Source: Alcanivoracaceae bacterium
GTDB lineage: Bacteria; Pseudomonadota; Gammaproteobacteria; Pseudomonadales; Alcanivoracaceae
Direction of reading: 5' to 3'
Assembly (NCBI GenBank): GCA_002706085.1
Contig: PAJO01000006.1
Coordinates: 19,160-83,159, forward strand
Length of the DNA: 64,000 nucleotides
The notes beneath the pieces were generated by a model. The model made no database searches. It had not been told where the DNA came from and worked only from the letters and a program-made list of their open reading frames with translations. Positions 44,713 to 52,759 of the stretch are shown in pieces. How positions within the stretch are numbered: the stretch's first letter is position 1; the number at the start of each line of letters is the position of its first letter. The position numbers and the translations under genes are program-made.

Positions 44713-44776
44713 TTTCAGTAAGCAGCCAACCTCGTCCGCGACGCTGTCAACTGTCCACTTTCAACTGTCAACTATC

Positions 44777-45406
44777 CTATCTGGTGCCGTAAACCACCAT
44801 AGTCTTACCCTTAACCGACACCAGCCCCTGCTCTTCCAGGTTCTTGAGAACCCGGCCGACCATTTCGCGGGAACAGCCGACGATGCGGCCGATTTCCTGG
44901 CGGGTGACTTTGATCTGCATGCCATCCGGGTGGGTCATGGCGTCAGGTTGCTTGCACAGGTCCAGCAGGGTGCCAGCCACGCGGCCGGTGACGTCCAGGA
45001 ACGCCAGATCGCCCACTTTGCGGGTGGTGGCACGGAGGCGACCGGCAATCTGGGCGGAGACGGCGAACAGGATGTCAGCGTCTTCACGGGCCAGTTGCTT
45101 GAACTTGGAGTAGCTGACTTCAGCCACTTCACACTCGGTCTTGGCCTTTACCCACGCAGAGCGGGAAGGGTCGTTTTCAAACAGACCCATTTCGCCGAAG
45201 AAGTCCCCTTCATTCAGGTAGGCCATGATCATCTCGCGACCGTCATCATCTTCGATCATCACGGTCACGGAGCCCTTCAGGATGTAATAAAGGGCATCCG
45301 ATTCATCCCCCGCATAAATGATGGTGCTTTTCGCTGGGTACTTGCGTCGATGGCAGTTGGCCAGGAAATGGTCCAGATTTGGAATAATTTTATTGCCGTC
45401 AGTCAT
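44777..45406 (-). CDS. crp: cAMP-activated global regulator (CRP/Vfr)
   Basis: A 209-residue CRP-family regulator, close to Pseudomonas Vfr. The cyclic nucleotide domain shows [22 protein letters not shown] (about 67-88), with the Glu and Arg that hold the cAMP ribose and phosphate. The HTH is [29 protein letters not shown] (about 168-196), with the Arg-Glu-x-x-Gly recognition residues of CRP. It is divergent from osmC, the arrangement found around vfr in Pseudomonas. Confidence 0.93.
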   Translation of the reverse strand: MTDGNKIIPNLDHFLANCHRRKYPAKSTIIYAGDESDALYYILKGSVTVMIEDDDGREMIMAYLNEGDFFGEMGLFENDPSRSAWVKAKTECEVAEVSYSKFKQLAREDADILFAVSAQIAGRLRATTRKVGDLAFLDVTGRVAGTLLDLCKQPDAMTHPDGMQIKVTRQEIGRIVGCSREMVGRVLKNLEEQGLVSVKGKTMVVYGTR

Positions 45407-45689
45407 GGGCGCTCAGTCTTAAGCCAGAAAAATGTCTTAGCTAATAAGACTATGGATATTGCCTGTTTTTATCAGGCCTGCCAAGGGAACTGGCTCTCAC
45501 TACCGATTATCCCGGCTTGGGCGGTCCCCTGAGGCCGACAGACTGGATCTGTAGAGGGACGGTGCCGCAGATTGTCGGCAGGGGCCCGAAAAGGGGTGGC
45601 GCAGGCCCCGGGCTATGGTACTCTGCGCCCCCTTTCCGGGTGGCGAAAAGAGGCTGTCATCCGAAGGCAAAATGCACCAGGAGAACGCC

Positions 45690-46106
45690 ATGAAAGCAGT
45701 GGTCCAATGGCAGGGCGAGGCCTGCTACGAAGGTCAGACCGAAAGCGGCCATCAGGTACTGATGGACGGCCCGCCAGATCATGGTGGCCAGAATCGTGGC
45801 CCACGCCCCATGGAGACGTTGCTGTTGGGTGTCGGGGGGTGTTCTTCCTTTGATGTGGTGCATATTCTCAAGAAGTCTCGTCAGGATGTGACCGACTGCC
45901 GTTGCGAACTGACCGCCGAGCGCGTCGATGATGTTCCTGCGGTGTTCAGCAAGATTCATCTGCATTTCATCGTTAGCGGTAATAACCTGAAAGAAGCCCA
46001 TGTAAAACGGGCGGTGGAGTTGTCTGCCGAGAAGTATTGCTCGGCCAGCATCATGCTGACCCGGGGTGGTGTCGAGATCACCCATAGTTATAGCATTGAG
46101 GCCTGA
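45690..46106 (+). CDS. OsmC family protein (peroxiredoxin-like)
   Basis: A 138-residue OsmC/Ohr-fold protein. The redox cysteines are GVGGCSSFDVVHILKK (Cys near 52) and the second one in SAEKYCSAS (near 115). The family reduces organic peroxides, though the YhfA-type subgroup this resembles has no defined substrate. AGGAG lies six bases before the chosen ATG; the longer upstream frame was excluded. It is divergent from crp and followed by speD, as in Pseudomonas. Confidence 0.88.
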   Translation: MKAVVQWQGEACYEGQTESGHQVLMDGPPDHGGQNRGPRPMETLLLGVGGCSSFDVVHILKKSRQDVTDCRCELTAERVDDVPAVFSKIHLHFIVSGNNLKEAHVKRAVELSAEKYCSASIMLTRGGVEITHSYSIEA

Positions 46107-46243
46107 TTCCGGTCAGGCTGGGAATTCCGGCGCCATGCCGGGGTGAAAGGTGGGGCGTTGAGTCGCCTCGCAGACAGGTAGCCGCATCAATGCGGTGGTG
46201 TGTTTTGTTCTAGTGTGGCGGTAAGCGCCCATGGGGTACGGCT

Positions 46244-47050
46244 GTGGTGAAAGATCCCAATCCCAAGATTACGGTTCACGGTTTCAACAACCTGACCAAA
46301 TCCTTGAGCTTCAATATCTTCGATATTGCGTATGCAAAGACTGAGCAGCATCGTCAGGAGTACATCGAATATATTGATGAGCTGTATAACGCCGAGCGTC
46401 TCACCGAGATTCTCACCAATGTGACCAAGATTATTGGCGCCAATATTCTTAACGTGGCCCGTCAGGATTACGATCCGCAGGGGGCCAGCGTGACCATGCT
46501 GATTGCCGAGCATGAAACCCCGCCAGATGGCACTGACTGGGACGAGGAAGCCCCGGGTCCGTTGCCGGACACGGTGGTGGCGCACCTGGACAAGAGCCAC
46601 GTGACGGTCCACACCTACCCGGAATCCCATCCGGATAACGGTATTTCCACGTTCCGTGTGGATGTGGATGTATCGACCTGTGGGGTGATTTCACCACTGC
46701 GTGCCCTGAACTACCTGATCCACAGTTTCGATTCCGATATCGTGACGGTGGACTACCGCGTGCGCGGTATGACCCGCGATCTGGATGGCACCAAGCACTA
46801 CATTGATCATGACATCAATTCCATCCAGAACTTCCTCACGGAAGATACCCAGAACGCCTATCAGATGATCGACGTGAATGTGTATCAGGAGAACATCTTC
46901 CATACCAAGATGCTGCTGAAAGACTTCGATATCGACAACTATCTGTTTGGTGCTGGTAGCGACGAGTTTGACCAGGAAGAACTCGATTCGATTGAAGAAC
47001 GCCTCAAGACCGAGATGCTGGAGATTTTTTACAGCCGGAATCTTGGTTGA
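46244..47050 (+). CDS. speD: S-adenosylmethionine decarboxylase proenzyme
   Basis: SpeD makes decarboxylated SAM for spermidine synthesis. The 268-residue proenzyme is of the E. coli type ([17 protein letters not shown] opening). The self-cleavage site that yields the pyruvoyl group is Lys117-Ser118 in [18 protein letters not shown], followed by the catalytic [10 protein letters not shown]. The start is GTG, with a second GTG as the next codon. A large nested palindrome follows. Confidence 0.95.
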   Translation: MVKDPNPKITVHGFNNLTKSLSFNIFDIAYAKTEQHRQEYIEYIDELYNAERLTEILTNVTKIIGANILNVARQDYDPQGASVTMLIAEHETPPDGTDWDEEAPGPLPDTVVAHLDKSHVTVHTYPESHPDNGISTFRVDVDVSTCGVISPLRALNYLIHSFDSDIVTVDYRVRGMTRDLDGTKHYIDHDINSIQNFLTEDTQNAYQMIDVNVYQENIFHTKMLLKDFDIDNYLFGAGSDEFDQEELDSIEERLKTEMLEIFYSRNLG

Positions 47051-47117
47051 AGAGCAGTGAATAGTTAACAGTTAACAGTGAATAGCTGCGCGATCAGCGC
47101 AGCGGCCAGCTGGAAGT

Positions 47118-47155
47118 AAAGAGGCCGCGCCCATAACCTGGGTGCGGCCTCTTTG
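47118..47155 (+). terminator. Terminator of speD
   Basis: AAAGAGGCCGCGCCCA pairs with TGGGTGCGGCCTCTTT, followed by GTTTGT. Confidence 0.8.
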
Positions 47156-47384
47156 TTTGTGACAACATATATTTCGAAGCCGCTGTAGGAGCTTGCCTGC
47201 AAGCGATCCGAGCCTTGGCGAGGAAATGAGTTTCGAGTTACGAGAAGCGAGTTTCGAAAGGCAAAACCTCAAACCTCGTGCTTGGTTGTTGTCTATTGAT
47301 TTTCGAAACTCGCTTCTGGAATTCTTACCTCGTCAAGGCTCGGATCGCTTGCAGGCAAGCTCCTACGGCAACTTCGCAGCAAAC

Positions 47385-47421
47385 AAAGAGGCCGCCCCCA
47401 ATCTATTGACGCGGCCTCTTT
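47385..47421 (-). terminator. Terminator of coq7
   Basis: CAAAGAGGCCGC pairs with GCGGCCTCTTTG around a longer loop. The A-run on the left becomes the T-run for minus-strand transcription coming from coq7. Confidence 0.75.
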
Positions 47422-47485
47422 GTTCTCAGTACCTGATGACGTTTGGCGCGACGCTGTTAACTGTTCACTATTCACTGTTAACTAA

Positions 47486-48148
47486 TCAGATCCGATAAGT
47501 CGCAAACGTCATCACCTTGCTCATCAATGTCATGGCGTGGCGGATGGGCGGCGGCAGGTCGGCGCCGCCGGCGTCTTTGGCGGTGACGGCATGCTTGAGC
47601 TCGTCGGTGCGCATTTGCTCAAGGATGGCTCGGGTGCGCAGGTCGCTTTCCGGCACCTGATAAAGGTGGGATTCCAGGTGCTTCACCACCTGGTTTTCGG
47701 TTTCCGAGACAAACCCCAGACTCCAGCGATCACCGATCAGGCCGGCGGTGGCACCCATGGCATAGCTCATGGCATAGAACAGCGGGTTCAGTTTGCTTGG
47801 TGCTCCGCCCAGTTCGCGAATGCGCTCTTCACACCAGGCCAGATGGTCTTCTTCTTCTTTGGCGGCTTCTTCCATGGCGTGACGGATATGCGGCAGGCTG
47901 GCTGTGCTGGCCTGGCCCTGGTACAGCGCCTGGGCACACACTTCACCGGTATGGTTGATGCGCATCAAACCCATCACGTGGCGACGCTGATCGCTCGGCA
48001 GGCTGCCGGGCTGGGCGGTGCCGCCCGGGCTATCCGGTGCGGCAGTCGGAGCACGTTCAGCTTGTATGGTACCTGGCGTCAGCGTGCGCAGGGCGTTGTC
48101 TGCTCTGGCCAGCAATCGGTCCAGAGGAGAAAGGCGGCGTTCTGTCAT
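47486..48148 (-). CDS. coq7: 3-demethoxyubiquinol 3-hydroxylase Coq7
   Basis: A 220-residue di-iron carboxylate enzyme (UbiF-replacing Coq7/CLK-1 type) that hydroxylates demethoxyubiquinol in ubiquinone synthesis. Ligand motifs are [16 protein letters not shown] (about 64-79), [18 protein letters not shown] (ExxH, about 91-108) and the later [17 protein letters not shown]-like segment ([11 protein letters not shown]). The N-terminal 50 residues are a low-complexity Pro/Ala stretch absent from short homologues. It is convergent with speD and divergent from the AAA ATPase gene. Confidence 0.92.
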   Translation of the reverse strand: MTERRLSPLDRLLARADNALRTLTPGTIQAERAPTAAPDSPGGTAQPGSLPSDQRRHVMGLMRINHTGEVCAQALYQGQASTASLPHIRHAMEEAAKEEEDHLAWCEERIRELGGAPSKLNPLFYAMSYAMGATAGLIGDRWSLGFVSETENQVVKHLESHLYQVPESDLRTRAILEQMRTDELKHAVTAKDAGGADLPPPIRHAMTLMSKVMTFATYRI

Positions 48149-48224
48149 GGGCTGTCCACAGCAGTGTTTTGAAAGATGATCATGTTAGCATACCGGCATC
48201 CTCGCCCTGTGAAGAATGATAACA

Positions 48225-49697
48225 ATGAGTGATCTGAACGACCTGCGCATGCTGCTGGATTCCCGCTACCCGATTGTGGTGATCGAAACCTGGGAGGAAT
48301 TACGGGCGTTGGATTTGATCCGGCGTCTGGGAATGAAAGAAGGGCGCCCGGTGTTTGCCTGGAATGCGGTGGATGGCCTGCGCAGGCTGGAGTTTGATGA
48401 TGTGCCCAGCCAGAAGCACACCATTGAGCCGGATGCCATGCTTGGCCAGATTCGTGGTACCAGCCAGCCCGGGATTTATGCCCTGTGTGATATCCATCCG
48501 TTCCTGGACGGCGAGCCGAAGAATGTCCGGCTGATCAAGGAAATCGCGCTCCACCACGAGCGGTTACAGCATACGCTGGTGCTGATCAGTCACCAGTTCA
48601 CGATTCCCGCTGAAGTGCGCCGATACTGCACCCGCTTCAGCCTGTCCATGCCGGATGAGAAACAGCTGGAGCATATTGTCCAGGACGAAGCCCGTCGATT
48701 TAAAAAGGAAAAGGGCGAGCGGGTTCGCGCCAACCGGGAATCACTGGACCGGTTGGTTCGTAACCTGCGCGGCATGAGCGCAGACGATGCCCGCAAGCTG
48801 GCCCGGGGCGCCATCATCCAGGATGGCGCCATCACCGAAGACGATCTGCCGGAGGTCAACAAGGCCAAGTTTGCCCTGATGGAGATGGATGGCGTGCTCA
48901 GCTACGAGTACGACACCGAAAGTTTTGCCCATGTTGGCGGTCTGGACGGCCTGAAGCAGTGGCTTGGCAAGCGAGAGAAAGCCTTCCACGGGGATGCGGG
49001 CATCGACAGCCCTCGTGGCGTGATGCTGGTGGGGGTACAGGGCGGCGGCAAGAGCCTTGCAGCCAAGTCGGTGGCCGGCCTGTGGGGGCTGCCGTTGTTG
49101 CGGCTCGATATGGGGGCGATATACAACAAGTTTTTCGGAGAATCCGAGCGCAATGTCCGTGAAGCCCTGACCATGGCAGAAACCATGTCGCCCTGTGTGT
49201 TATGGATCGATGAAATTGAAAAAGGCATTGCTGTAGGGGACAACGATGGCGGGACGTCGCGCCGGGTGCTGGGCACCTTGCTGACCTGGATGGCCGAGAA
49301 CACCAGCAAGGTGTTTATGGTGGCCACGGCCAACGACATCGAGCGTTTGCCGCCGGAGCTGATTCGCAAAGGGCGTCTGGATGAGATTTTCTTTGTAGAT
49401 CTTCCGTCGCCGCCTGTCCGCGAGATTATCTTTCGGATTCATTTGCAAAAGCGGCATCAGGATGCAGAGCGTTTTGACTTGCCGACGCTGGCCGAACACA
49501 GTGACGGCTTTACCGGTGCTGAAATCGAACAGGCGGTGGTGGCGGGATTGTACAGCGCCAGTGCAGCGGGAACGGTACTGGATCAGGCCATGCTGGAAGC
49601 CGAGCTGGCCGCCACGGTTCCCTTGTCAGTCACCATGGCAGAGCCATTGGCGAGGCTGCGGCACTGGTGCCAGAACCGGGCGGTGAGTGCGGGCTGA
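48225..49697 (+). CDS. AAA+ ATPase, Ycf46-like
   Basis: A 490-residue AAA protein. The N-terminal half (1-230) resembles the Ycf46 family: RYPIVVIETWEELRALDLI and the ISHQFTIPAEVRRY strand. The ATPase core has Walker A GVQGGGKS (270-277), Walker B CVLWIDEIEKG (324-334), an SRH Asn/Arg segment (TANDIERLPPELIRKGRLDE) and a C-terminal lid. Ycf46 in cyanobacteria is linked to inorganic carbon use; the proteobacterial role is unknown. The second of two nearby ATGs was chosen. It ended one base from the convergent sensor gene before a MITE inserted. Confidence 0.85.
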   Translation: MSDLNDLRMLLDSRYPIVVIETWEELRALDLIRRLGMKEGRPVFAWNAVDGLRRLEFDDVPSQKHTIEPDAMLGQIRGTSQPGIYALCDIHPFLDGEPKNVRLIKEIALHHERLQHTLVLISHQFTIPAEVRRYCTRFSLSMPDEKQLEHIVQDEARRFKKEKGERVRANRESLDRLVRNLRGMSADDARKLARGAIIQDGAITEDDLPEVNKAKFALMEMDGVLSYEYDTESFAHVGGLDGLKQWLGKREKAFHGDAGIDSPRGVMLVGVQGGGKSLAAKSVAGLWGLPLLRLDMGAIYNKFFGESERNVREALTMAETMSPCVLWIDEIEKGIAVGDNDGGTSRRVLGTLLTWMAENTSKVFMVATANDIERLPPELIRKGRLDEIFFVDLPSPPVREIIFRIHLQKRHQDAERFDLPTLAEHSDGFTGAEIEQAVVAGLYSASAAGTVLDQAMLEAELAATVPLSVTMAEPLARLRHWCQNRAVSAG

Positions 49698-49702
49698 TTT
49701 AG

Positions 49703-49987
49703 GGAGCCTCTGAATAACTCCTTGCATGCTCAGCGTGTCCAGAAGCGTGCAGCTGTTGTGTCTTGTCTCGACGGTAAGGGTGGCTCCCTTTCCTAGAGGC
49801 AAGGCGCAACAGATGGGCGCTTCAGGCCGCGCCCTTCGGGTCTTTCAGGCTGGCCCGCACTCGTTGTTGCGCTTTTTTGATGGATGGACATACACCTTCA
49901 AAACCGCGCCCCTCTTTACCTTTTGGCCCATAGAGGGGGCGAGCCAGCCTGAAAGACTGAGCACGCAAGGAGTTATTCAGAGGCTCC
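49703..49987. mobile_element. IS5-type MITE, 285 bp, with TTAG target duplication
   Basis: The terminal inverted repeats GGAGCCTCTGAATAACTCC match perfectly over 19 bases and then continue imperfectly (CTTGCATGCTCAG versus CTTGCGTGCTCAG). TTAG flanks both ends (49699-49702, 49988-49991), which fits the YTAR duplications of the IS5 group. Internal hairpins include TCTTTCAGGCTGGC (about 49839) with GCCAGCCTGAAAGA. There is no transposase. It sits between the AAA ATPase stop and the sensor stop; the right TTAG supplies the sensor's TAA stop codon (as TTA on plus). Confidence 0.85.
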
Positions 49988-52759
49988 TTAGCTTCCCGGT
50001 AAGTCTTGTCCGGATTGGGTATAGCGCACCACGGTTTCTCGCAGCGTGTTCAATTCCACCGGTTTGGGTAGGTGAGCATTCATGCCCGCCGCAAAACTGC
50101 GGTCGCGGTGTTCTTTCAGGATATGAGCCGTCAGCGCAACGATGGGCGTGGCGGGGAGACCGTGGCTCTGTTCCCACTCGCGAATCTTGCGGGTGGCCTC
50201 AAATCCGTCCATTTCCGGCATTTCACAGTCCATGAGGACCAGGTCATAGCGAGTCTCGCGGGCCTTTTGCAGGGCTTCGCGACCGTTGGATGCCATGTCT
50301 GCCTTGAGACCAAGTTTTCCCAGCATACCCCGGATGACCTTCTGGCTGAGGTAGTGATCTTCTGCTACCAGAATATTCAATCCCGGGTCTGGCTGGTGCT
50401 CTGTCTGTTCCTGTGGTGCAGGGCGGTCGTTGCCCAGTTCTTCGGCCAGTGCCTGACGCAGGCGCGGGGCGGAGACCGGCTTTGACAGGACCCGATGAAT
50501 CCCCACATTGCGGGCCTGGGTAGAGGAGGGCGCCTGATTGACCCCGGTCAGCATGACCAGCACGGTGGGGTGAATGATCAGGGGGTCTTCATGGATGCGG
50601 GCCGCCAGCTGCATACCATCCATGCCCGGCATCTGGTGATCCAGTACCACGACATCGTAGGGCTCGTTGATATTGGCCTGGGTACGCAGAGACGCCAGCG
50701 CCTCTCGGGGGTCGTGACAGGCGGTCACCTTCATCCCCCAGGACAGGGCGTGGTGACGTAATACCCGGGTAACGGTGCTGGAATCATCAACTACCAGGAT
50801 GCTTCGCCCTTCCAGTCTGGCGGGGTCGACCTTCACCGTCGGGTGGTTGCCGGTACTGTCGGCGGGTAGTGGCAGGACAAACCAGAAGTGTGCGCCACGA
50901 TGGTCCTGCAGTGTGCCCATACGGCCTTCCAGTGCATCGACCAGTTGTTCGGCAATGACCAGGCTCAGGTGGCTGCTTTCACTCTGCCGTTGGCTGTCTT
51001 TCAGGCGTTGCACGGTGTCGTCGCTGATCGCGCTGCCAGAAAAACCAAAACGGATCCGGTCGGCCTGGCCGGTGGGCTCCATGGACACATCCACCACCAG
51101 CTCCCCCGGGGTGCCATGGCGAATCAGGGCGCCGATCAGGTTGGTGAGGATCTGCCGTAACCGCCCGGCATCCCCCAGTACTCGTGCTGGCACATTAGTG
51201 TGGACATGGGTGATCAGCTCGATGTGTTTTTCTTCGGCTCGCTCCTTGAACAGGTCGATGGCCTCCATGACCTGATCGTGGATATCCAGTGAGGCACGAT
51301 TGATATCAGCGCCCTCGGCCGTCAACTGGGAGTGTTCCAGGACATCGTTGATGATGCGCAGCAAGCTGTCGCCAGCGTGTTGAATGGCGCTGACACATTC
51401 CCGTTGATTGGGCGTCAGCGGGGTGTCGTCCAGAATTTCTGCCATGCCCAGAATGCCGCTGAGGGGGGTTCTGACGTCATGGCCAATACGCGAGAGTGTT
51501 TCCCTGCGGGTGCTGTCGACGGTGTCGGCGATGGCTTCGGAGCGTTCGCTTTGTGTCTTCAGGCGGCTTTGGTGGTTGCGGCGAATGCGCAGGCCTACGC
51601 CGAGGGTGACCGCTTCCACGACAGCCGTTCCCATCAGCCATTGGGGCAGTTCGGCGCTGGTTTGCAAAATCCCGAGATACGCCAGACAGACGAGTAAGGC
51701 TGGCAGGCTAACCAGCATGGCGGTCATGAAGAACATACCGCCGCCATGGGCCTCGCCATGCCAGGAGGTGTAGCCGAGCACGATCATGGTGATGCCCGCA
51801 AAGCCAACCAGCATGAAGCTGAGGTAGGCAGCAAGGCTCAATGGAAGCAGGAGGTTGGCAACCAATGCAATCAGTGAGACCACCTGCAGGCCATTGACCA
51901 GTGTGTCCAGGCGAGGGTGGTGCTGCTTGAGGCACATGAATTCCTTGGTCACCCCGGCGGCGGCCCACAGGGCCAGCAACATGATCACGAACAGCAGTCT
52001 GGGTTGCAGGCGTGCACTATCGGCAATCACCAATGGCAGGAAGTCAGCCAGCAACAGGCTGATGGCAATAATGCTGAGCAGGAAGACCGCATGGTAGTAG
52101 TAGGTGATGCCGCCACGCATGATCCCGGCAATCAGGTTATAGATCACCAGAATCAGCATGGCCCCGGCGAGCACCATGTACAGAGCGTTGCTGACCTGTT
52201 GATCAGCCAGGAAATGGTTGGGTGTTGTCAGGGATAAACCGTAGGTCAGGTAACCCTGGGCCTGCAGGCGCAAGTAGAGCAGCTGGGTTTGCCCGGTCGG
52301 CAGGGCAATGCGAAAGCCGGCTCCACGGCCGGGTATACGCAGCTCGGAGCTGGCCTGGGCGTAGCCTGCCGGGGAGGGGAGATAGAGGCTGGCATGAGGG
52401 TTGCCGAGTACATGAAGGGTGTATTCTTGCGGGCGGTCCAGCTCGTTTTTCAGTGCCACCCGAACCCACCAGTTACCGTCCTGGACACCGAGACGCTCGA
52501 TAAACCGGGTGGCAGGTTGAAACTCACTGCTGGCAAGGGCGCTGATGTCATCAACCGTCAGGTTGCCAGGCGCGTCGTGGAGGAATTCGGAATAAATGGT
52601 GATCCGGCTGTTATCCGGCTCGGTATGAATAACGAAGGGCGGCGGAGGTGCAGGCTGTGCCGCTGCGGTTTGCACCATGCAGGGGGTGCAAAGCAGCAGT
52701 AGCAGCAGGCAGAAAAAGTTAAGGAGCCTGTTCGGCCACGTTGTCAGCGTTGTCAGCAT
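49988..52759 (-). CDS. 7TM (DISM) hybrid sensor protein with degenerate kinase domain and two receivers
   Basis: A 923-residue protein: signal peptide (1-35), periplasmic 7TMR-DISMED2 domain (about 45-175), seven membrane helices (about 190-390), a HisKA domain with His427 in RIGHDVRTPLSGILGM, then a HATPase region (about 530-632) and receivers at about 652-775 (Asp707) and 793-915 (Asp844). The HATPase motifs are eroded: the N-box reads NLIGALIRHG (Asn lost), G1 reads FGFSGSAIS, G2 reads SSHLSLVIAEQL. ATP binding is therefore doubtful while the receivers look intact. It starts inside the upstream cNMP/rhodanese gene and probably acts with it. Confidence 0.85.
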   Translation of the reverse strand: MLTTLTTWPNRLLNFFCLLLLLLCTPCMVQTAAAQPAPPPPFVIHTEPDNSRITIYSEFLHDAPGNLTVDDISALASSEFQPATRFIERLGVQDGNWWVRVALKNELDRPQEYTLHVLGNPHASLYLPSPAGYAQASSELRIPGRGAGFRIALPTGQTQLLYLRLQAQGYLTYGLSLTTPNHFLADQQVSNALYMVLAGAMLILVIYNLIAGIMRGGITYYYHAVFLLSIIAISLLLADFLPLVIADSARLQPRLLFVIMLLALWAAAGVTKEFMCLKQHHPRLDTLVNGLQVVSLIALVANLLLPLSLAAYLSFMLVGFAGITMIVLGYTSWHGEAHGGGMFFMTAMLVSLPALLVCLAYLGILQTSAELPQWLMGTAVVEAVTLGVGLRIRRNHQSRLKTQSERSEAIADTVDSTRRETLSRIGHDVRTPLSGILGMAEILDDTPLTPNQRECVSAIQHAGDSLLRIINDVLEHSQLTAEGADINRASLDIHDQVMEAIDLFKERAEEKHIELITHVHTNVPARVLGDAGRLRQILTNLIGALIRHGTPGELVVDVSMEPTGQADRIRFGFSGSAISDDTVQRLKDSQRQSESSHLSLVIAEQLVDALEGRMGTLQDHRGAHFWFVLPLPADSTGNHPTVKVDPARLEGRSILVVDDSSTVTRVLRHHALSWGMKVTACHDPREALASLRTQANINEPYDVVVLDHQMPGMDGMQLAARIHEDPLIIHPTVLVMLTGVNQAPSSTQARNVGIHRVLSKPVSAPRLRQALAEELGNDRPAPQEQTEHQPDPGLNILVAEDHYLSQKVIRGMLGKLGLKADMASNGREALQKARETRYDLVLMDCEMPEMDGFEATRKIREWEQSHGLPATPIVALTAHILKEHRDRSFAAGMNAHLPKPVELNTLRETVVRYTQSGQDLPGS

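Larger units (their letters stand above)
44442..44773. repeat. Inverted pair of AGTTGAC heptamer arrays around the trpC-crp gap
   Basis: Left arm 44442-44476: AGTTGAC, AGTTGAA, AGTGGAC, AGTTGTC, AGTTGCG. The right arm 44746-44773, read inversely, gives AGTTGAC, AGTTGAA, AGTGGAC, AGTTGAC: a match of 26 in 28 bases across a 270-base interval. The interval holds two terminators of the same family facing each other, a TGTGGGAGCTTGC half-REP (44571-44592) and copy 3 of the dispersed repeat. It has no gene. Confidence 0.9.
47057..47482. repeat. Four-layer nested palindrome between speD and coq7
   Basis: Going inwards, each left element has an inverted mate on the right: heptamer array GTGAATA/GTTAACA (47057-47084 with 47455-47482); terminator-type hairpin (47118-47155 with 47385-47421); REP GTAGGAGCTTGCCTGCAAGC plus GATCCGAGCC (47184-47214 with 47338-47366); and a second heptamer array GAGTTTC/GAGAAGC (47228-47262 with about 47299-47330). 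Only about 37 bases in the middle are unpaired. It fills the whole 435-base gap between two convergent genes. Confidence 0.88.

Noticed and set aside
49726-50235. 169-residue open frame on the plus strand
   Set aside because: It is made of the MITE plus antisense of the sensor receiver domain; it has no independent support.
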